Below are positions 46,131 through 54,980 of a stretch of 64,000 nucleotides of DNA, in pieces; position 1 is the stretch's first letter; each line of letters starts with the position of its first letter. A model generated the notes under the pieces. It had not been told where the DNA came from. It did not search any database and saw only the letters and a program-made list of their open reading frames with translations. Where the stretch lies: the NCBI RefSeq assembly GCF_011751885.2, contig NZ_CP061771.1, positions 3,100,001 through 3,164,000 of the forward strand, in the 5' to 3' direction. The stretch comes from Salinibacterium sp. ZJ450. GTDB taxonomy: Bacteria > Actinomycetota > Actinomycetes > Actinomycetales > Microbacteriaceae. Position numbers and translations under genes: made by a program.

Positions 46131-47324
46131 GTGACCAACACCGTTCGCACCCAGGTCGGCATCATCGGCGCGGGACCCGCCGGCTTGATGCTCTCGCACC
46201 TGTTGCACCGCGCGGGCATCGACTCCATCGTGATCGAGAACCGCAGCCGCGAGGAGGTCGAGCAGACCATCCGGGCCGGCATCCTCGAGAACGGCACCGT
46301 CGACCTCCTGGCCGAGACCGGAGCATCCGATCGGGTACTCACCGACGGGCACCGACACGACGGCATCGAGTTCCGCTTCGGCGGCGAGGGACACCGGATC
46401 GACTTCGCCGACCTGGTTGGCCGGGCCGTCTGGCTCTACCCGCAGCATGAGGTCCTAAAAGATCTGATCGCGACCCGGCTGCGCGATGGCGGCGACATCC
46501 GGTTCGGGGTCACGGCGAGCGCGGTTGCGGATGCCGACACCGACGCCCCGCGGATCATCGGCACCGACGCGGATGGCGCGCCGTTCGAGATCGTCGCCGA
46601 TTTCGTGATCGGCGCCGACGGATCGCGCAGCGTCGCCCGCGAGGCGGTGACCGGGTCATCGACCGGCGGCTACTTCCGCGAGTACCCGTTCGCCTGGTTC
46701 GGCATCCTCTGCGAAGCACCGCCGAGCGCCCCGGAGCTGATCTACAGCGCCTCGGAGCACGGGTTCGCCCTGATCAGCCAGCGCAGTGAGACGGTGCAGC
46801 GAATGTACCTGCAGTGCGACCCGGAACTGGATCCGACATCCATGAGCGACGCCGAGATCTGGGACTCGCTGCAGGAGCGAGTCGGCGGCGGCCTCATCGA
46901 AGGGCCGATCTTCCAGCGCGACGTGCTGCGCTTCCGCAGCTTCGTCGCCCATCAGCTGCGCCACGGTCGCGTGTTCCTGGTCGGCGACGCGGCGCACACG
47001 GTGCCACCCACCGGCGCGAAGGGGCTGAACTTGGCGGTTGCCGATGTTCGCCTGCTGGATGGCGCCATTCAGGAGTTCTACCGCACCGGCTCGACTACGC
47101 AGCTCGACGAGTTCCCCGAACGGGCATCGAAGCGCATCTGGCGCGCGCAGCACTTCTCCTGGTGGATGACAAGCATGCTGCACGCTGCACCCGGCGCGAC
47201 CGAGTTTGACGAACGCCGACGACGCGGCGAGCTGGAGTCGGTAGTCTCCTCTCGGGCGGGCCGCCAGTACCTGGCAGAGGCATACACCGGGTGGCCATTT
47301 GTGGGTGGCGAGTCGGCGCTCTAA
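46131..47324 (+). CDS. pobA: 4-hydroxybenzoate 3-monooxygenase (PobA)
   Basis: The 397-residue flavoprotein is of normal PobA length. FAD motifs are GIIGAGPAGLMLSHLLHRAG at the N-terminus and VFLVGDAAHTVPPTGAKGLN late; TIRAGILENGTVDLL is the typical PobA motif after strand two. It hydroxylates 4-hydroxybenzoate to protocatechuate with NAD(P)H and O2. GTG start with AAAGGAG 6 bp upstream. In this window it is the natural sink for 4-hydroxybenzoate made by both phosphorylation-initiated pathways. Protocatechuate ring-cleavage genes are not in the window. Confidence 0.92.
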   Translation: MTNTVRTQVGIIGAGPAGLMLSHLLHRAGIDSIVIENRSREEVEQTIRAGILENGTVDLLAETGASDRVLTDGHRHDGIEFRFGGEGHRIDFADLVGRAVWLYPQHEVLKDLIATRLRDGGDIRFGVTASAVADADTDAPRIIGTDADGAPFEIVADFVIGADGSRSVAREAVTGSSTGGYFREYPFAWFGILCEAPPSAPELIYSASEHGFALISQRSETVQRMYLQCDPELDPTSMSDAEIWDSLQERVGGGLIEGPIFQRDVLRFRSFVAHQLRHGRVFLVGDAAHTVPPTGAKGLNLAVADVRLLDGAIQEFYRTGSTTQLDEFPERASKRIWRAQHFSWWMTSMLHAAPGATEFDERRRRGELESVVSSRAGRQYLAEAYTGWPFVGGESAL

Positions 47325-47347
47325 TCACGACGCAGGAGAGGACCCCG

Positions 47348-48142
47348 ATGGCAGGCGGGAACAGCGAGCCCGGACGAACGGTGACCACGAAGGTCCTGGC
47401 CATTCTCGAGGCGTTCGAGCAGTCGCGCGGCGCGCTTACCCTCACCGAGATCGCCGAGAGCTCGGGCATGCCGCTGAGCACCGCCCATCGACTGGTCACC
47501 GAACTCACCGAGTGGGGCTTGCTCTTCCGCGGAGCGCAGGGTCGCTATCAACTCGGCATCCGCCTGTGGGAGCTGGCTCAGAATGCCTGGCGTCCGCTCC
47601 GGGAGACGGCGCGTCCGTTCATCCAGGATCTGTTCTCGCTCACCGGCGAAACGGCGCACCTTGCCGTGCGGGAAGGCAACGAGGTGCTGTACATCGACCG
47701 GGTGTACGGATCAAAGCGCGTTCCCCGGGCGTCGCGCGTAGGCGGGCGGCTGCCGATGCATGCGACCGCCGTCGGCAAGGTGATCCTCGCGTTTGAGGAG
47801 GAATGGGTGCGAAGCGCGTACCTCGATCGCGGGCTGGAGCATCGCACGGCGCACACGCACGTCGAACCGCGTCTCCTCGCCGAGGAGCTCGCACAGATCC
47901 GGGAGCAGGGGTACGCGACAACGCTGGAGGAGGTACGGCTGGGCTCCTGTTCGATCGCCGTGCCGGTGTTCCACTCCGGACGCGTCGGTGCCGGGCTCGG
48001 CCTGGTCATGCTGTCGACACAGGCGGCGACGATGGTCCGCCATTTGCCCACCCTGCGCGGGGTCTCCGCACAGATCGAGCGCGCCACCGCCCACATCCCC
48101 CTTGAGGCGTTCCTCGCACGCGGCTCCGCCCTCCGCGATTGA
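47348..48142 (+). CDS. IclR-family regulator of the Cre-like operon
   Basis: The 264-residue protein has an HTH (LTEIAESSGMPLSTAHRLVTELTEWG) and effector domain (LPMHATAVGKVILAFEEEW, GYATTLEEVRLGSCSIAVPV). The ATG follows GGAGAGG 23 bp after pobA, so it may be co-transcribed with pobA. It precedes the P450 operon, whose promoter carries an 8-bp inverted repeat. It is likely the specific regulator of 4-alkylphenol degradation, in the place of CreR in Corynebacterium glutamicum. Confidence 0.87.
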   Translation: MAGGNSEPGRTVTTKVLAILEAFEQSRGALTLTEIAESSGMPLSTAHRLVTELTEWGLLFRGAQGRYQLGIRLWELAQNAWRPLRETARPFIQDLFSLTGETAHLAVREGNEVLYIDRVYGSKRVPRASRVGGRLPMHATAVGKVILAFEEEWVRSAYLDRGLEHRTAHTHVEPRLLAEELAQIREQGYATTLEEVRLGSCSIAVPVFHSGRVGAGLGLVMLSTQAATMVRHLPTLRGVSAQIERATAHIPLEAFLARGSALRD

Positions 48143-48159
48143 TGCCATCACACTAAAAT

Positions 48160-48180
48160 CACTTCCGCTGGACGGAAGTG
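48160..48180. promoter_or_regulatory. Inverted repeat upstream of the P450 operon, probable IclR operator
   Basis: CACTTCCG and CGGAAGTG flank a 5-bp spacer (CTGGA) in perfect symmetry. A -10-like TAAAAT (48154-48159) touches its left edge, so binding would block initiation. Its core TTCCGCTGGRCGGAA recurs at 60376-60390 upstream of the phenol hydroxylase operon. Confidence 0.7.
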
Positions 48181-48256
48181 TTGGCAGGCCTCGCGCGCCT
48201 CGGTGAGCCAGACTGTGGGAACCGAACCTGCACCGGGAAAGAACATAGGAGTTCAC

Positions 48257-49537
48257 ATGTCGTCCTCAACGGAAACGATGGGCCGCTGCCCAGTCGCGCA
48301 CGGAGCGGAAGCACCGGCAGGACATCACGGCTACGAACCGTTCCAGCTGAAGGATCCGTTCCCCGCCTATGCAGAGCTTCGCGCCGAGCAGCCGGTCATG
48401 TTCGATGAGCGCACCGGCCTCTACGTGGTCTCTCGTTACGAGGACATCAAGGCCGTGTTCGACGACTGGGAGACCTTCTCCAGCGAGAACGCGCAAGCTC
48501 CAGTTCGTGAGCGTGGCGCTGCGGCGAAGCAGATCATGGAGGACGGCGGATTCACCGCGTACTCCGGGCTCTCCGCCCGCCGCCCACCCGAGCACACCCG
48601 CATCCGTGCCGTCGTGCAGAAGGCATTCACGCCGCGCCGCTACAAGGCACTCGAGCCGGCAATCCGACAGAACGTGATCGAGCTCACCCAGAAGATGCTC
48701 GCGCAGCCCGACCATCACGGTGACGTCTTCCGCGACATCGCATACGACGTGCCGACGATCACGATCCTCGCGCTCATCGGCGCCGATACCTCACAGGTTG
48801 ACACCTTCAAGCGGTGGAGCGACTCTCGCGCGGCAATGACCTGGGGTGACCTCAGCGACGAGGAACAGATCCCGCACGCCCACAACCTGGTCGAGTACTG
48901 GCAGGAATGCCTGCGCCTGGTGCGCGTTGCACACGAGGAGGGCGGCGACAACCTGACCGCTGACCTGGTGCGTGCGCAGGCAGAAGGCGCCGACATCTCC
49001 GACCACGAGATCGCCTCCGTCGCGTACAGCCTCCTCTTCGCCGGCCACGAGACCACCACGACGCTCATCGCCAACTCGCTGCGCGTGCTGCTCGCACACC
49101 AGGAGCAGTGGCAGCAGCTGGTCGAGGACTCCGCCCGCATCCCCGCCGCCATCGACGAGGTGCTGCGCTACTCCGGCTCGATCGTCGCCTGGCGCCGCAA
49201 GGCGCTTAAGACTGCGGATGTCGCCGGCGTGCGGATCCCCGAGGGAGCCGAGCTGCTCTTGCTCATGGGATCGGCCAACCGCGACGCCGAGAAGTTCGAC
49301 GACGGCGAGGCATTCGACATTTCACGACCGAACGCCCGCGAACACTTGTCGTTCGGCTTCGGGATTCACTACTGCCTGGGCAACATGCTGGCCAAATTGC
49401 AGGCGAAGGTCGTGCTCGAGGAAGTCACGCGGCTGGCGCCGAACCTGAGACTGCAGGACCCCGAGCAGATCACCTTCCGCGAGAACATCTCGTTCCGTGT
49501 GCCCGAGGCTGTGCCGGTGAGCTGGGAGGCCGCGTGA
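48257..49537 (+). CDS. creJ: Cytochrome P450, CreJ-like
   Basis: The 426-residue soluble P450 has the I-helix oxygen-binding stretch LLFAGHETTTT, EVLRYSGSIVAWRR for the ExxR region, and the haem loop FGFGIHYCLG with Cys373 as ligand. It is a class I type served by the ferredoxin and reductase encoded downstream. In C. glutamicum CreJ oxidises the methyl group of 4-cresyl phosphate stepwise to alcohol, aldehyde and acid, recognising only phosphorylated substrates. The adjacent phosphotransferase pair makes the same chemistry likely here. ATG follows TAGGAG. Substrate range is inferred. Confidence 0.88.
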   Translation: MSSSTETMGRCPVAHGAEAPAGHHGYEPFQLKDPFPAYAELRAEQPVMFDERTGLYVVSRYEDIKAVFDDWETFSSENAQAPVRERGAAAKQIMEDGGFTAYSGLSARRPPEHTRIRAVVQKAFTPRRYKALEPAIRQNVIELTQKMLAQPDHHGDVFRDIAYDVPTITILALIGADTSQVDTFKRWSDSRAAMTWGDLSDEEQIPHAHNLVEYWQECLRLVRVAHEEGGDNLTADLVRAQAEGADISDHEIASVAYSLLFAGHETTTTLIANSLRVLLAHQEQWQQLVEDSARIPAAIDEVLRYSGSIVAWRRKALKTADVAGVRIPEGAELLLLMGSANRDAEKFDDGEAFDISRPNAREHLSFGFGIHYCLGNMLAKLQAKVVLEEVTRLAPNLRLQDPEQITFRENISFRVPEAVPVSWEAA

Positions 49538-50619
49538 TGCGCAGCACCGAATTCGTCCAGTTCTTCGATGGCGGAATCGAGCCGCGGCTTGACCAGCTCG
49601 GCGGCAAGGGCGCCTCCCTGGTCACCATGACCACCGCGGGGATGCCGGTTCCTCCAGGCTTTATCGTGACAACCGCCCAATTCGACGCCTTCATGCACGC
49701 GGCCGGGATCGCCGAGAAGATCGAGCAGCTGCTCGCCGACCTCGACCCCGAGGACATCGTCCACGTCGACCGCGTGTCCGCCGACATCCGCGATTCAATT
49801 TGCTCGTGTCCGGTGCCCGACGACTTGCGCGCCGAGACCATCGGCGCGTATGAGGCGCTGCAGACTCGCTTCAGCAGCCCCGTCCCGGTCGCGGTGCGCT
49901 CCAGCGCAACCGCGGAGGACCTGCCCGACGCATCCTTCGCCGGCCAGCAGGACACCTACCTGTGGCTGACGGACGTCGCCGCAGTGACCGAGCACATCCG
50001 AAAGTGCTGGGCGTCGCTGTACACCTCGCGCGCCATCATCTACCGACTGCGCAACAACATCCCTGCCGAGGGACTGTCCATGGCGGTGGTCGTGCAGAAG
50101 ATGGTCAACAGTCTGGTTTCCGGCGTCGCGATGACCCTCGACCCGACCAACGGCGACCGCTCCAAGATCACCATCGACTCGTCATACGGCGTCGGCGAGC
50201 TGGTCGTTTCCGGGCTGGTCACGCCTGACAACATCCTGCTCGACAAGGTCACGCTTGCCTTGATCACCGAGCACCTGGGCGACAAGCACATCGAGCTGAT
50301 CCCGGATGCCTCGGCGGGAGCCCTGATCGAACACGAAGTCGAGCCCGCCCGTCGCGCCGTCCGCAGCCTCACCGACGACCAGTTGCTGGCGGTTGCCCAG
50401 ATGGCCAAGCGGGCCGAGAAGCACTACCGCAGCCCGCAGGACATCGAGTGGGCGTTGGATGCCGACCTGCCAGAAGGCGAGAACCTGCTGCTATTGCAGT
50501 CCCGGCCCGAAACCGTGCACTCCAGCAAGCCGGCCACGAAACCGGTGCCGACCCCGCCCGCGACCGGTGGCTACAGCTTCGGCAGCATCACCTCGGCACT
50601 GCTCAAACCGACCACCTGA
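49537..50619 (+). CDS. Phosphotransferase ATP-grasp subunit (PEP/pyruvate-binding domain), Cre-like
   Basis: The 360-residue protein is an isolated PPDK/PEP-synthase ATP-binding domain. It shows LGGKGASLVTMTTAGMPVPPGF, AVRSSATAEDLPDASFAGQQ, KCWASLYTSRAIIYR, VVVQKMVNSLVSGVAMTLDP and QDIEWALDADL near the end. It is paralogous to the protein at 30312. It should autophosphorylate the partner His with ATP as one half of a CreHI-type 4-methylbenzyl phosphate synthase. ATG at 49537 shares one base with the P450 stop; a GTG one codon earlier is possible. Gene order relative to its partner is reversed compared with the Hpe-like operon. Confidence 0.9.
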   Translation: MRSTEFVQFFDGGIEPRLDQLGGKGASLVTMTTAGMPVPPGFIVTTAQFDAFMHAAGIAEKIEQLLADLDPEDIVHVDRVSADIRDSICSCPVPDDLRAETIGAYEALQTRFSSPVPVAVRSSATAEDLPDASFAGQQDTYLWLTDVAAVTEHIRKCWASLYTSRAIIYRLRNNIPAEGLSMAVVVQKMVNSLVSGVAMTLDPTNGDRSKITIDSSYGVGELVVSGLVTPDNILLDKVTLALITEHLGDKHIELIPDASAGALIEHEVEPARRAVRSLTDDQLLAVAQMAKRAEKHYRSPQDIEWALDADLPEGENLLLLQSRPETVHSSKPATKPVPTPPATGGYSFGSITSALLKPTT

Positions 50620-50677
50620 CGTTCCACCCTCTGCTCCATTCACGGCTCACTGTCGAGCCAGACCCGAAAGGATCGCT

Positions 50678-52552
50678 ATGTCACCGAAGTCCTTCCCGAA
50701 ACCTTCTGATCTTGCGGTGCCATCTGGCGCCGAAGGCTGGGAGCAGCTGTACCCGTACTATCTGGTCTTTCAGGACAAGCTGAAGGAGCAGGAGGACGCC
50801 AAGTTCTGGTTCTGCGACAGCCAGCACTGGCCGACGGTGTTCAAGCCGTTCGAAACCATCGGCGGTGAGTTCGCGGTCAAGTGTCTGGGCCAGTACAACT
50901 CCCGCCACCTGATGATCCCGAACGCCAACGGCATCGAGTTCAAGATTCACCTCGGCTACCTCTACATGTCGCCGATCCCGGTGCCGGAGGACCAGATCGC
51001 CGCCCGTGTACCGCTGTTCGAACAGCGCATTGGCCACTACTTCCAGAACTGGGAGACCTTGCTTGACCAGTGGCGCGTCAAGGTGCGCGGCACGATCGAT
51101 GAGATGGAGGGCATTTCGTTCACGAAGCTGCCCGACATGGTGCCCATGGAGGACATCGTTTCGGGCAAGGCCAAGGACGGCTCCGAGGTGCTGCTGGACA
51201 GCTACGACAGGCTGATCCAGTTGGCCTACCAGAACTGGCAGTACCACTTCGAGTTCCTCAACCTCGGCTACATCGCCTACCTGGACTTCTTCAACTTCTG
51301 CAAGGAGGTCTTCCCGAACATCCCCGACCAGTCCATCGCCACCATGGTGCAGGGCGTCGACATGGAGCTCTTCAAGCCCGATGACGAGCTGAAGAAGCTC
51401 GCCACCCTCGCGGTGGAGCTCGGGCTGCAGGGTGAGTTCGGCAACACCGACGACGTCGAGGCAACCCTGGCCACCATCGCCGCCGCCCCCGGCGGCGAGC
51501 GCTGGATCGCCCAGTACGAGTCGGCCCAGGACCCCTGGTTCAACTTCACCGTCGGCAACGGCTTCTACGGGCACGACAAGTACTGGAACGAACACCAGGA
51601 GATCCCGCTCGGCTACATCGCCGACTACATCCGACGCGTCGAGGACGGTCAGGACATCATGCGACCGGTCGCCGCGCTGATCGCCGAGCGTGACCGGATT
51701 ATCGGGGAGTACCGCGACCTGCTCGACGGCGAGACCCAGGCCACCTTCGACGGCAAGCGTGGGCTGGCCGCCATGGCGTACCCGTACGTGGAGAACCACA
51801 ACTTCTACATCGAGCACTGGACGATGGGAGTGTTCTGGCGCAAGATCCGCGAGCTGTCGCGGATGCTGCACGCCGAAGGCTTCTGGAACGAACCCGACGA
51901 CCTGCTCTACCTCGGCCGCAACGAGGTGCGCGATGCGCTGTTCGACCTGGTCACCGGCTGGGGTGTCGGCGCCGAGCCGATCGGCCCGACCTACTGGCCG
52001 GACGAGGTCGAGCGGCGCCGCAAGATCGTTGACGCGTTGAAGACGGCCCGTCCGGCTCCGGCGCTGAACACTCCGCCGTCGGTGATCACCGAACCCTTCA
52101 CCCGAATGCTCTGGGGCATCACCACCGAGCAGGTGCAGTCCTGGCTGGGCGAGGGCGAGGCCGTCGAGGGCGGCGGACTGCGCGGCATGGCGGCATCCCC
52201 CGGTGTGGTCGAGGGCCTGGCGCGCGTCATTCATGACGCCGATCAGCTGTCCGAGGTGCAGCAGGGTGAGATCCTGGTCGCCACGGTCACCGCACCCTCG
52301 TGGGGTCCGATCTTCGGCAAGATCAAGGCCACCGTCACCGACATCGGCGGCATGATGAGCCACGCCGCGATCGTCTGCCGCGAGTACGGCCTGCCCGCCG
52401 TCACTGGAACCGGATCGGCATCCACCACCATCAAGACCGGCCAGCGCCTGCGCGTGGACGGCACGAAGGGCACGGTGCAGATCCTGGACGACGCGGATGC
52501 CGGCGAACTGATCGTGTCCGGTCCTGGAGCACACAGTCACAGCCATGGCTGA
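50678..52552 (+). CDS. Phosphotransferase subunit with PEP-utilising mobile (phospho-His) domain, Cre-like
   Basis: The 624-residue protein is paralogous to that at 28480. It shares a large N-terminal region (GAEGWEQLYPYYLVFQDKL, YHFEFLNLGYIAYLDFFNF, ENHNFYIEHWTMGVF) and the C-terminal mobile domain with His562 in DIGGMMSHAAIVCREYG. A His-rich tail (SHSHG) closes the protein. It should transfer phosphate to the hydroxyl of p-cresol-like phenols; the N-terminal part presumably binds the phenol. ATG follows AAAGGATCGCT. It overlaps the SDR gene by 8 bp. Confidence 0.9.
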   Translation: MSPKSFPKPSDLAVPSGAEGWEQLYPYYLVFQDKLKEQEDAKFWFCDSQHWPTVFKPFETIGGEFAVKCLGQYNSRHLMIPNANGIEFKIHLGYLYMSPIPVPEDQIAARVPLFEQRIGHYFQNWETLLDQWRVKVRGTIDEMEGISFTKLPDMVPMEDIVSGKAKDGSEVLLDSYDRLIQLAYQNWQYHFEFLNLGYIAYLDFFNFCKEVFPNIPDQSIATMVQGVDMELFKPDDELKKLATLAVELGLQGEFGNTDDVEATLATIAAAPGGERWIAQYESAQDPWFNFTVGNGFYGHDKYWNEHQEIPLGYIADYIRRVEDGQDIMRPVAALIAERDRIIGEYRDLLDGETQATFDGKRGLAAMAYPYVENHNFYIEHWTMGVFWRKIRELSRMLHAEGFWNEPDDLLYLGRNEVRDALFDLVTGWGVGAEPIGPTYWPDEVERRRKIVDALKTARPAPALNTPPSVITEPFTRMLWGITTEQVQSWLGEGEAVEGGGLRGMAASPGVVEGLARVIHDADQLSEVQQGEILVATVTAPSWGPIFGKIKATVTDIGGMMSHAAIVCREYGLPAVTGTGSASTTIKTGQRLRVDGTKGTVQILDDADAGELIVSGPGAHSHSHG

Positions 52553-53297
52553 TTTTGCTCCCCGCACCATCCTGATCACCGGCGCGGCCGGCGGGCTGGG
52601 TCGAGCGTTCGCGCTCGGCTTCGCCGGCCGCGGCTACCGGGTCGCGGTCGCCGACCTCAACCTCGAGGGCGCCGAAGAAACCGCTCGTCTGGTTCGGGAG
52701 GCCGGGGCGGATGCCGCGGCCTTCCGGGCCGACGTCACCAGTCTCGACTCCACCGAGGAACTCGCGGCAGGCGTCGCCGAGTTCGGGGACGGACGCATCG
52801 ACGTCGTGCTCAACAACGCCGCCGTGTACGCCACCGTCACCCGCAGCCCCTTCGAGGACATCGACCCGGCCGAATGGGACCTGGTGATGGGCGTGAACCT
52901 GAAGGGACCCTGGCTCGTCACCCGGGCGGCCAGCCCGTTCCTGCCCGAGGGCGGTCGAGTCATCAACATCTCCAGCGCCACCGTGTACAGCGGATCCGAG
53001 CAGTGGCTGCACTACGTGGCATCCAAGGGAGGCGTGGTCGCGCTCACCCGGGTACTGGCCAAAGAGCTGGGGCGACGCGGGATCACGGTCAACGCGATCG
53101 CCCCGGGATTCACCCTCACCGAGGCCAGTTACGGACTCATCGACAATGCCGCGGAGTACGGCGTGGACCGCGGCGCGATCAAGCGGGCCAGCCAGCCCGA
53201 GGACATTGTCGGAGCCGCCGTGTTCCTCGCCGGCCCCGACAGCGCGTATTTCACCGGTCAAACCATGGTCGTCGACGGCGGCCGACAGTTCATCTAG
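52545..53297 (+). CDS. Short-chain dehydrogenase/reductase, Cre-like alcohol dehydrogenase
   Basis: The 250-residue classical SDR has NAD motif TGAAGGLGRAFA, an NNAA motif, catalytic Ser in INISSATVYS, YVASK with Tyr and Lys, and APGFTLTEAS. It would oxidise 4-hydroxybenzyl alcohol (or its phosphate) to the aldehyde, as the dehydrogenase of the C. glutamicum cre cluster does. Overlap with the kinase gene implies coupled translation. On sequence alone many SDR substrates are possible. Confidence 0.87.
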   Translation: MADFAPRTILITGAAGGLGRAFALGFAGRGYRVAVADLNLEGAEETARLVREAGADAAAFRADVTSLDSTEELAAGVAEFGDGRIDVVLNNAAVYATVTRSPFEDIDPAEWDLVMGVNLKGPWLVTRAASPFLPEGGRVINISSATVYSGSEQWLHYVASKGGVVALTRVLAKELGRRGITVNAIAPGFTLTEASYGLIDNAAEYGVDRGAIKRASQPEDIVGAAVFLAGPDSAYFTGQTMVVDGGRQFI

Positions 53298-53320
53298 CAC
53301 CACCACCCCAAGGAGTAGTC

Positions 53321-53638
53321 ATGCCAACGGTCCATTTCACCGACGCGGACGGCACCGTGCGCGACATCGACGGCAACGTCGGCGACTCGGTTATGGAAAC
53401 CGCGGTTCGCAACGGCGTGCCCGGGATCGTCGCCGAGTGCGGCGGGTCACTGTCCTGTGCCACCTGCCACGTGTTCCTTCGGGAGGACTGCGCCGAGCAT
53501 CTGCCCCCGATGAGCGACATGGAAGACGAGATGCTCTATGGCACCGCCGTCGACCGGCAGGACAACTCCCGGCTGTCCTGCCAGCTCAAGCTGGCAGACG
53601 ACGAGGTATTCATCACTACCCCCAGCACGCAGGTCTGA
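53321..53638 (+). CDS. [2Fe-2S] ferredoxin of the P450 system
   Basis: The 105-residue putidaredoxin/adrenodoxin-type ferredoxin has Cys40, Cys46, Cys49 and Cys87 as cluster ligands (ECGGSLSCATC and LSCQL). It passes electrons from the reductase encoded next to the P450. ATG follows AAGGAG. In C. glutamicum the equivalent component is part of CreJEF. Confidence 0.93.
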   Translation: MPTVHFTDADGTVRDIDGNVGDSVMETAVRNGVPGIVAECGGSLSCATCHVFLREDCAEHLPPMSDMEDEMLYGTAVDRQDNSRLSCQLKLADDEVFITTPSTQV

Positions 53639-53640
53639 CC

Positions 53641-54954
53641 ATGAGCACCACCGAAACCATCCAGCCCACCGGCCAGCCGGTGGCGGACAGCACCCGGGCG
53701 ACCCGAACCGGGCTGCTCATCATCGGGGCCAGCCAAGCCGGCGTGCAATTGGCCGTGTCACTGCGCGCCCTCGGCTTCGACGAGCACATCACCCTGCTCG
53801 GCGACGAAGATCACCGGCCATACCAGCGGCCGGCACTGTCGAAGGAGTTCCTGCAGGGAACGATGGAGAGCGAGTCGCTCATTTTCCGCTCGAATGACTA
53901 CTGGGCCGAGCACAACGTGAGCCTGGTCAAAGGCGAGCGGATCGTGCGGATCGATAAGGATGCCGACGGCTCGGGTGTCGCGCACGCGTCATCCGGTGCA
54001 TCCTTCCCGTTCACCCGGCTGGCACTCACCGTCGGCGCCCGCGCCCGGCGCATGGATGTAGAGGGTTCAGACCTCGACCGGGTGCTGTACCTGCGCAACG
54101 CGGATGACGCACTAGAGCTGAAGGCCAGAATCGGCGAAGCCCAGGATGTCGTGATCGTCGGCGGCGGTTTCATCGGGCTCGAGGCCGCATCCAGCCTGCA
54201 GAAGCTCGGCAAGAACGTGACGGTGCTGGAATACGGTCCCCGCCTGGTAGGCCGGGCGGTCGGCGAAGAGACCGCTGACTACTTCCTGCGTGCGCACCGT
54301 GAGCGAGGACTCGACATCCGGCTCTCCACCGCCCTGCGGCGGTTCGTGCCGGATGCCGATGGCCGCACAGTCGCCGGCGTCGAGCTGCCCGACGGCACCG
54401 TGCTGCCGGCCCAGATCGTGATCATCGGCATCGGTGTGATCCCGAACACCGACCTCGCCGAACAGCTCGGGCTCGCGGTCGATAACGGCATCGTGGTCGA
54501 CCGCTACGCGCTCGCGTCGGACGGCACCACGGTGGCGGTCGGCGACTGCGCGAACATGCCGAACCCGGTGCCCGGGTCGGCGCCAGGCGAGCGGATCCGG
54601 CTGGAGAGCGTGAACAACGCGGTCGAGCAGGCAAAGGTCGCCGCGTACTCCCTCACTGGGCGACGCGAGGAGTACGCCGGCATCCCCTGGTTCTGGTCGA
54701 ATCAGGCCGACCTGAAGCTCCAGATCGCAGGCCTCTGCAGCGGGCACGACCAGACCGTCGTGCGCCGCGACGACGAGCGCGGAAAGTTCAGCGTGCTCTA
54801 TTACCGCGCCGGGCAGATCATCGCCGCCGACTGCGTCAATGCGCCGCTCGACTTCATGGCGGTCAAGAACGCGCTCGCGCGCGCCCAGAACATCCCTGCC
54901 GAGGCTGCCAGCGATCCGGCCGCGGCGCTCAAGACCATCACCATCGACAACTGA
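53641..54954 (+). CDS. FAD-dependent ferredoxin reductase of the P450 system
   Basis: The 437-residue protein is of putidaredoxin-reductase type. It has FAD motif LLIIGASQAGVQLAVSLR, NAD motif VVIVGGGFIGLEAASSL, and FAD-binding VAVGDCANMPNP late, with the C-terminal reductase domain (GIPWFWSNQADLKLQIAG). It uses NAD(P)H to reduce the ferredoxin encoded 2 bp upstream. It completes a class I three-component P450 system with the P450 at 48257. Confidence 0.93.
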   Translation: MSTTETIQPTGQPVADSTRATRTGLLIIGASQAGVQLAVSLRALGFDEHITLLGDEDHRPYQRPALSKEFLQGTMESESLIFRSNDYWAEHNVSLVKGERIVRIDKDADGSGVAHASSGASFPFTRLALTVGARARRMDVEGSDLDRVLYLRNADDALELKARIGEAQDVVIVGGGFIGLEAASSLQKLGKNVTVLEYGPRLVGRAVGEETADYFLRAHRERGLDIRLSTALRRFVPDADGRTVAGVELPDGTVLPAQIVIIGIGVIPNTDLAEQLGLAVDNGIVVDRYALASDGTTVAVGDCANMPNPVPGSAPGERIRLESVNNAVEQAKVAAYSLTGRREEYAGIPWFWSNQADLKLQIAGLCSGHDQTVVRRDDERGKFSVLYYRAGQIIAADCVNAPLDFMAVKNALARAQNIPAEAASDPAAALKTITIDN

Positions 54955-54980
54955 TTCACGGCTGACGCCTAAGGAGCATC

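Noticed and set aside
52874-53320. N-terminal extension of the ferredoxin frame
   Set aside because: The open frame runs back through the SDR gene in another phase. The ATG at 53321 has a strong ribosome binding site and gives a normal ferredoxin length.
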